A DNA stretch of 64,000 nucleotides, from NCBI RefSeq assembly GCF_046250185.1, contig NZ_CP176469.1; one strand, given 5' to 3'. Under the pieces are notes generated by a model. The model saw only the letters and a program-made list of their open reading frames with translations. It did no database searches and was not told where the DNA came from. This document shows, in pieces, positions 59,453-64,000 of the stretch. Source of the DNA: Litorimonas sp046250185 (GTDB lineage: Bacteria; Pseudomonadota; Alphaproteobacteria; Caulobacterales; Maricaulaceae). Position 1 is the first letter of the stretch. Every line of letters starts with the position of its first letter. A program made the position numbers and the translations under genes.

Positions 59453-60501
59453 TCACGGTCAAATTTCTTGCCAAAACCGCGCCTAATCAAGACCCAGCCC
59501 TTTGGTCTTCACTGATTCCTGGCGGAGGAGACCGCATAGAAGATGTCAAATTTACATTCGATCTGGACGCGCGCGACTATGATTGGTTGGTCGTTTATGA
59601 GGGCTTACCGCCACTCGATGGAGAGAAGAAAACCAACCGTGTGGAACGGCTGGCTTGTCCACGGGCAAATACACTTCTGATTACAACTGAACCAAGCTCT
59701 ATCCGCATTGATGGACCTCAATTTCTAAGGCAGTTTGGCCATGTTCTGACACATAAGCACCCTGATCTTGTCAGACATTCGGGGCAGATACGGCGCACGC
59801 CACCTCTTCGGTGGTTCTATGGTCGCCCCAGGGGCGGGCCAGGGCGCTATATGACTTGGGACGATATGGAAGAGGCTGCACCGACAAAAAATAACTACTT
59901 ATCAACAGTTTGCAGCACAAAGCAGATGTCACATACTGTGCATGCGAAGCGGTTAGAATTCGTTTTGGCCCTACGAGATCGCCTGCCAGAAATGGACGTC
60001 TTTGGGCGCGGGATACAGCCTATTGACGAAAAGTCGGAGGCTATGGATACCTATCGCTATCATATCGCGATTGAGAACCATGTAGAGGCAGGCCACTGGA
60101 CAGAAAAACTCGCCGATTGTTTTTTGGCGGGGTGTTTGCCGTTTTATTTTGGCGACCCTAATTATGCCAGCGCGTTTCCAGCGGAAAGCGTCATCCCGAT
60201 TGACATTTTTGACTTAGATAAAGCAGAGGCTGTCATTCGCGACGCCATAGCGACCCACCAATACGAAAAACGTCTACCTTTTATAATGGAAGCCCGACGC
60301 CGCGTATTGCATGATTACAACATATTGTCAGTCGTTGCCGATATTGCGACTGCAAAGAATAAACAAGCGCCTATTATCGCTGGGGCAGAAATTTGCGGGC
60401 GTCACATTTTTCGCCGCAAACACCCGTTTCAAGCAGTTCAAGACGCCCTCTTCAGGGCACGAATAGCGCGACATCCCGCCACCTCCCCCCTCCAAGGTTA
60501 A
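59449..60501 (+). CDS. GT10-like (fucosyltransferase-type) glycosyltransferase
   Basis: The 350-residue protein carries the C-terminal GT10 block: YRYHIAIENHVEAGHWTEKL followed by GCLPFYFGDPNYASAFPAES (residues about 202-249). This matches the nucleotide-sugar-binding part of alpha-1,3-fucosyltransferases. The N-terminal half is less conserved (RRTPPLRWFYGRPRGG). I chose the GTG at 59449, which overlaps the upstream stop. Transfer of fucose or another sugar to a surface glycan is plausible. Confidence 0.85.
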   Translation: MITVKFLAKTAPNQDPALWSSLIPGGGDRIEDVKFTFDLDARDYDWLVVYEGLPPLDGEKKTNRVERLACPRANTLLITTEPSSIRIDGPQFLRQFGHVLTHKHPDLVRHSGQIRRTPPLRWFYGRPRGGPGRYMTWDDMEEAAPTKNNYLSTVCSTKQMSHTVHAKRLEFVLALRDRLPEMDVFGRGIQPIDEKSEAMDTYRYHIAIENHVEAGHWTEKLADCFLAGCLPFYFGDPNYASAFPAESVIPIDIFDLDKAEAVIRDAIATHQYEKRLPFIMEARRRVLHDYNILSVVADIATAKNKQAPIIAGAEICGRHIFRRKHPFQAVQDALFRARIARHPATSPLQG

Positions 60502-60612
60502 ACTGCCGCACTACGCAAGGCGTAATGGGAATAATCTTTCTCTGTTTACGGGAATTTAGTAGGAAACTGTCACAGACCTGCACTAGGTTTAGGGCAGGAA
60601 TGGGAGAATGGC

Positions 60613-63258
60613 ATGTCAGCTATCATCAAAGCACTCAAATATGGTTTCATTGGCGCGCTCGGCGCAGTTGGAACTTTGGTCATCGGCACGCATGCCATAG
60701 CTGCAGACAGTGACGGGCCAGTTGGGAGCGCGGGTGATCAAGTCAAAAAATTTCGTCAGCTCGGCACAGAACTTCCCTCCCCCAACGCATATCGCAGCGC
60801 GTCTGGCGCACCTGGCCCTGCCTATTGGCAACAAAGTGTAGATTACACGATTGACGCGGTGCTTGATGAAGACGAGCGCACAATCACGGCGGAATCGGAA
60901 ATCGTCTATACGAACAACTCCCCTGATGCGCTTAATTACCTCTGGGTAGCGCTTGATCAAAACCGTTTCAAAGATGGCTCTATGGCGCGCACCTCTGCAG
61001 TCGCCTCTGCCGCTGGATCTCGGCGCGGTGACGGTGCAGGCGGTGAGGACAGCTATAGCTTCGGCGCCCTGCGCTACGAGCAAGCCATGGAGGACCGTGA
61101 ATACGGATTTGAGTTCAAAGCCATCATGGACGGCGAAGGGGAAACGCTGCCTTACGTCATCAACGACACTATGATGCGCATCGACTTACCAGAACCACTC
61201 GCCCCTGATGCTAGCGTGACCATCCAAATCGACTGGGTTCATAATATTATTGATGAAGTGGCTGTGGGTGGCCGTGGCGGTTACGAATATTTTGAGGAAG
61301 AGGATAACTATATCTTTGGCCTCGCGCAGTGGTTCCCTCGCCTCGCCGCTTATACTGATTACACCGGTTGGCAGAATAAGCAATTTCTGGGTCGCGGGGA
61401 ATTCACGCTCGAATTCGGTGACTACGACGTCAATCTGACTGTTCCCAGCGATCATATCGTGGCGGCAACGGGCGTCCTGCAAAACCCACGCGAAGTTATG
61501 ACGGCTGAACAAAGGCGACGCATGGATAAAGCTGGTACAGAAAAGCCAGTTTATATCGTGACGCCTGAAGAAGCGGAAGAGAACGAAAAAACGAAAGCCA
61601 AGGGTACGAAGACTTGGCGCTACTCCGCTGAAAATGTCCGCGATTTCGCATGGTCCTCCTCTCGTAAATATATCTGGGACGCAATGTTGTTTGAGCAAGA
61701 CGACGATGTGAACCCAGTCGTGACGGCCATGAGCTTCTTCCCCAAAGAAGCCGACCCGATCTGGTCTCAATATTCAACGCAAGCCGTTGTCCACACGATG
61801 GACGTCTATAACAAATTTGCGTTCAACTATCCGTATCCGACTGCACAGTCCGTGAATTCATGGGAACGCGGCGGCATGGAATATCCGATGATCACCTTTA
61901 ATGGCTACCGCCCATCAGAGGACGAAAAGTCTGGTGAAGTCGTCTATTCCCGTAATATCAAATATGGCCTAATTGGCGTGATCATTCACGAAATTGGTCA
62001 CATCTATTTTCCGATGACAGTGAATTCTGACGAACGCCGTTGGACATGGATGGACGAAGGGCTGAACTCCTTCCTCGAATATATGGCCGAATATGAATGG
62101 GAGGAGGATTTCCCGATTTCTGGCGGACAACAAAACCCTCTCGACGTCATTACGCGCTACATGACAAGCGATGGCCAAGTGCCAATTATGACGCAGTCTG
62201 ACAGCGTTTTGCAATTCGGGCCAAACGCTTATTCCAAGCCAGCGGCGTCACTGATCGTGTTGCGAGAAACTGTTATGGGACGTGAGTTGTTTGACTTTGC
62301 ATTTCGCGAATACGCAACCCGTTGGAAATTCAAACGCCCAACGCCTGCGGATTTTTTCCGTACTATGGAAGATGCCTCGGCGGTTGATTTAGATTGGTTC
62401 TGGCGCGGTTGGTATTACACTACCGATCATGTCGATGTAGCTGTCACCAGCATGCGCGAATACCAAATCTCAACACAGAACCCAGAAATTGAATTTGATA
62501 TGGACCGCGAAGAAGATGCCGTGCGGCGTCCTGAAAATATCGTCCAACGTCGCAACCGTGAAGAAGGCATAAAAACCCGAGTCAGTCGTTACTCAGAGCT
62601 AAAAGATTTCTACAATGAGAACGATAAGTTCACGGTCACAAATGCCGATCGTAATAAATATCAATCCTTCCTCAAAGACCTCGATGATTGGGAGCGCAAA
62701 GCCTATGACCGTGCGATGGAAGACGGTAAGTATCTGTATTTCGTCGATTTTGAAAACATTGGTGGGCTGATCACCCCGTTGCCTGTGACGCTGGAATATG
62801 CGAATGGTCGCATGGAAGATATGATGATCCCAGCTGAAATTTGGCGTCGCAATTCGGAATTCGTGACGAAACTCATCATCAGAGACGAGCCCGTAGTTTC
62901 AATTCGGTTAGACGAAGCTCACCAGACGGCTGACGCAGACTACTCTAACAACACTTTCCCGCCAAGCATTGCGAGCGATCGCCTAAAGCTGAAACAATCG
63001 AACTATAAACGAAGCAATATGATGGCAGATGCTCTGGCGGAGCTCAAAGGCGACGATAAGAAGGATGCGGACAGCAAAGTTGTCCCTCTCTCTACTGATG
63101 TTGAAAAAGCTGAGACAGTTGAAGCTGTAAACGATAATGACAGTGACAATGACGGCGATACCGCGTCTGATGCGAGCGAGGCGGAAAAGCCGAAAGCACG
63201 TAAAGACCGCGAGTCAGCGCTCAAAAGAACGCTCAAGCGCATGATGAACCGCGACTAG
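60613..63258 (+). CDS. M1-family zinc metallopeptidase with charged C-terminal tail
   Basis: The 881-residue exported peptidase has an N-terminal signal-like segment (YGFIGALGAVGTLVIGTHAIAA). The metal site is HEIGH (459-463) with the second Glu at about residue 482 (WMDEGLNSF), a spacing of 18 residues. A GGMEYPMI segment upstream replaces the usual GAMEN. A helical C-terminal domain follows. The last 75 residues are low complexity, first acidic (NDNDSDNDGDTASD), then basic (KARKDRESALKRTLKR). Aminopeptidase action on peptides in the periplasm is inferred. GGGAGA lies five bases before the ATG. Confidence 0.9.
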   Translation: MSAIIKALKYGFIGALGAVGTLVIGTHAIAADSDGPVGSAGDQVKKFRQLGTELPSPNAYRSASGAPGPAYWQQSVDYTIDAVLDEDERTITAESEIVYTNNSPDALNYLWVALDQNRFKDGSMARTSAVASAAGSRRGDGAGGEDSYSFGALRYEQAMEDREYGFEFKAIMDGEGETLPYVINDTMMRIDLPEPLAPDASVTIQIDWVHNIIDEVAVGGRGGYEYFEEEDNYIFGLAQWFPRLAAYTDYTGWQNKQFLGRGEFTLEFGDYDVNLTVPSDHIVAATGVLQNPREVMTAEQRRRMDKAGTEKPVYIVTPEEAEENEKTKAKGTKTWRYSAENVRDFAWSSSRKYIWDAMLFEQDDDVNPVVTAMSFFPKEADPIWSQYSTQAVVHTMDVYNKFAFNYPYPTAQSVNSWERGGMEYPMITFNGYRPSEDEKSGEVVYSRNIKYGLIGVIIHEIGHIYFPMTVNSDERRWTWMDEGLNSFLEYMAEYEWEEDFPISGGQQNPLDVITRYMTSDGQVPIMTQSDSVLQFGPNAYSKPAASLIVLRETVMGRELFDFAFREYATRWKFKRPTPADFFRTMEDASAVDLDWFWRGWYYTTDHVDVAVTSMREYQISTQNPEIEFDMDREEDAVRRPENIVQRRNREEGIKTRVSRYSELKDFYNENDKFTVTNADRNKYQSFLKDLDDWERKAYDRAMEDGKYLYFVDFENIGGLITPLPVTLEYANGRMEDMMIPAEIWRRNSEFVTKLIIRDEPVVSIRLDEAHQTADADYSNNTFPPSIASDRLKLKQSNYKRSNMMADALAELKGDDKKDADSKVVPLSTDVEKAETVEAVNDNDSDNDGDTASDASEAEKPKARKDRESALKRTLKRMMNRD

Positions 63259-63285
63259 CTTTCACGTTAACAACGCAACAAGATA

Positions 63286-63313
63286 ATCCCTGCCCTCTGG
63301 GTGGGGATTTTTT
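63286..63313 (+). terminator. Rho-independent terminator after the M1 peptidase gene
   Basis: A 10-bp GC-rich stem with two G-T pairs (arms 63286-63295 and 63299-63308) and a three-base loop TCT is followed by a run of T to 63313. It starts 27 bases after the stop of the M1 gene and ends that unit. Confidence 0.9.
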
Positions 63314-63379
63314 GTGACTCATGGACAATGTTGAGAAATAACTATTGATCAAGCGCCGACTTCACCGCACAAGAAACAC

Positions 63380-64000
63380 ATGTTGATTGTACACCATTTG
63401 AATAACTCCAGATCACAGCGTATCCTATGGCTACTCGAAGAGTTGGAGATTGAATACGAAATCAAACATTACGAACGCGATCCAGAAACCAACCGCGCGC
63501 CAGCAGAACTCAAAGCCGTTCACCAACTTGGCAAAAGCCCAGTTATTGAGGACGGCGATTTGATTGTTGCGGAAACGGGCGCAATAATCGTTTATATTCT
63601 GGACAAATACGGTAGCGGCAAACTCCGCCCTGAAAAAGGTACGCAGGACTATGTCGATTATGTTCACTTCCTGCATTTTGCCGAGGGTTCAGCCATGTTG
63701 CCGCTTTTGCTATCCCTTTATACAGGTTTCCTAGGCGACGCAGCAGCCCCTATCCAGCCGATGATCGTGGCGGAGATAAAAGGCATTTTAGATTATTGCG
63801 AGTATCAGCTTATCAGCAGCGACTATTTCGCAGGCGATGAGTTAACGGGTGCCGACATTCAAATGATCTTCCCTTTGGAAGCTGCCAAAGCGCGCGGGCG
63901 CTTAATTGGTTACGAAGCCTGCAATGAGTACGTGAACAAAATACACGCGCGTCCTGCTTACTTGCGAGCGTTGGAAAAAGGTGGAAATTATGCCTACGGC
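63380..64000 (+). CDS. Glutathione S-transferase family protein, C-terminal end cut by window
   Basis: The visible 207 residues begin with the thioredoxin-like N-terminal domain of a GST (LIVHHLNNSRSQRILWLLEE, with Ser-Arg in the active-site position). It has the cis-Pro motif LGKSPVIEDGD, then ETGAIIVYILDKY of the SNAIL-type region. The helical C-terminal domain is nearly complete (FAGDELTGADIQMIFPLEA). No stop is reached at 64000. It lies 66 bases after a strong terminator and has its own start. Distinct from the GST at 10668-11261. Confidence 0.88.
   Translation, partial: MLIVHHLNNSRSQRILWLLEELEIEYEIKHYERDPETNRAPAELKAVHQLGKSPVIEDGDLIVAETGAIIVYILDKYGSGKLRPEKGTQDYVDYVHFLHFAEGSAMLPLLLSLYTGFLGDAAAPIQPMIVAEIKGILDYCEYQLISSDYFAGDELTGADIQMIFPLEAAKARGRLIGYEACNEYVNKIHARPAYLRALEKGGNYAYG

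Noticed and set aside
1..64000. CRISPR array, insertion sequence, rRNA operon or integrated prophage
   Set aside because: No regularly spaced direct repeats, transposase, integrase, or capsid genes were seen on either strand. The only phage-like genes are the lysis pair at 50995-51884.

Overview
This window reads as chromosomal core of a marine, pigmented alphaproteobacterium. The best fit is the Hyphomonadaceae / Robiginitomaculum-Litorimonas-Algimonas neighbourhood (Maricaulales side). The reasons are UPF0262 and DUF2948 next to murA, the infA-maf-rng-yacG string, Caulobacter-type TonB receptors, a beta-carotene ketolase/hydroxylase pair, a YajQ-type c-di-GMP protein, and base composition near 50 % GC by eye. 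The taxon is an inference. I found no insertion sequence, CRISPR array or rRNA operon. Coding density is very high and genes are often stitched together by ATGA, GTGA or TAATG overlaps. No gene-free stretch exceeds about 300 bases.

Left third (1-29.6 kb). A truncated TonB receptor (minus) faces a FAN1-like VRR-NUC nuclease fused to a DnaQ-type exonuclease. Next comes a tightly coupled + strand carotenoid operon: crtE, an ABC ATPase, an ABC-2 permease, crtW, crtZ and aat. A DEAD-box RNA helicase with a long basic tail follows. The minus strand then carries an alpha/beta hydrolase and a GST, a large outer-membrane barrel protein with a small secreted partner, a GMP-synthesis operon (guaB, MAPEG protein, RsmB-like methyltransferase, guaA), rlmE/ppx, a SulP transporter, tkt with two small genes, and feoAB with a Fur-like box. 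A tRNA-Phe closes this part.

Middle (29.7-45 kb). A BlaI-type repressor, an M56 protease fused to an M23 peptidoglycan peptidase, and a TonB receptor form a likely operon. Three inverted repeats lie in the divergent control region shared with a DM13-domain gene. Next are a GDPD phosphodiesterase and a conserved housekeeping string (minus): murA, DUF2948, UPF0262, LMW phosphatase, infA, maf, a short RNase E/G and yacG. The small yacG gene (55 aa) and a 45-aa conserved basic protein are both annotated here. A tRNA-Thr, a soluble hybrid histidine kinase and a lipoprotein amidohydrolase follow.

Right third (45-64 kb). A fatty-acyl catabolic operon (two SDRs, APH-like kinase, acyl-CoA dehydrogenase, yajQ) precedes a DUF3667 membrane protein. 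An orphan phage-type lysis pair (M15 endolysin plus holin-like protein) comes next. Then there is a two-gene envelope pair: a membrane-anchored HhH/DUF2853 protein rich in Lys/Ala, and a BON/OmpA protein. A nitronate monooxygenase, two divergent M28 peptidases, two coupled glycosyltransferases (the second GT10-like), an M1 peptidase with a strong terminator, and a truncated GST complete the window.

The loci most worth following are the ABC exporter inside the carotenoid operon, the BlaI/M56-M23/DM13 control region, the HhH-DUF2853 plus OmpA pair as a possible nucleoid-to-wall tether, and the stalk-domain/outer-membrane barrel locus.
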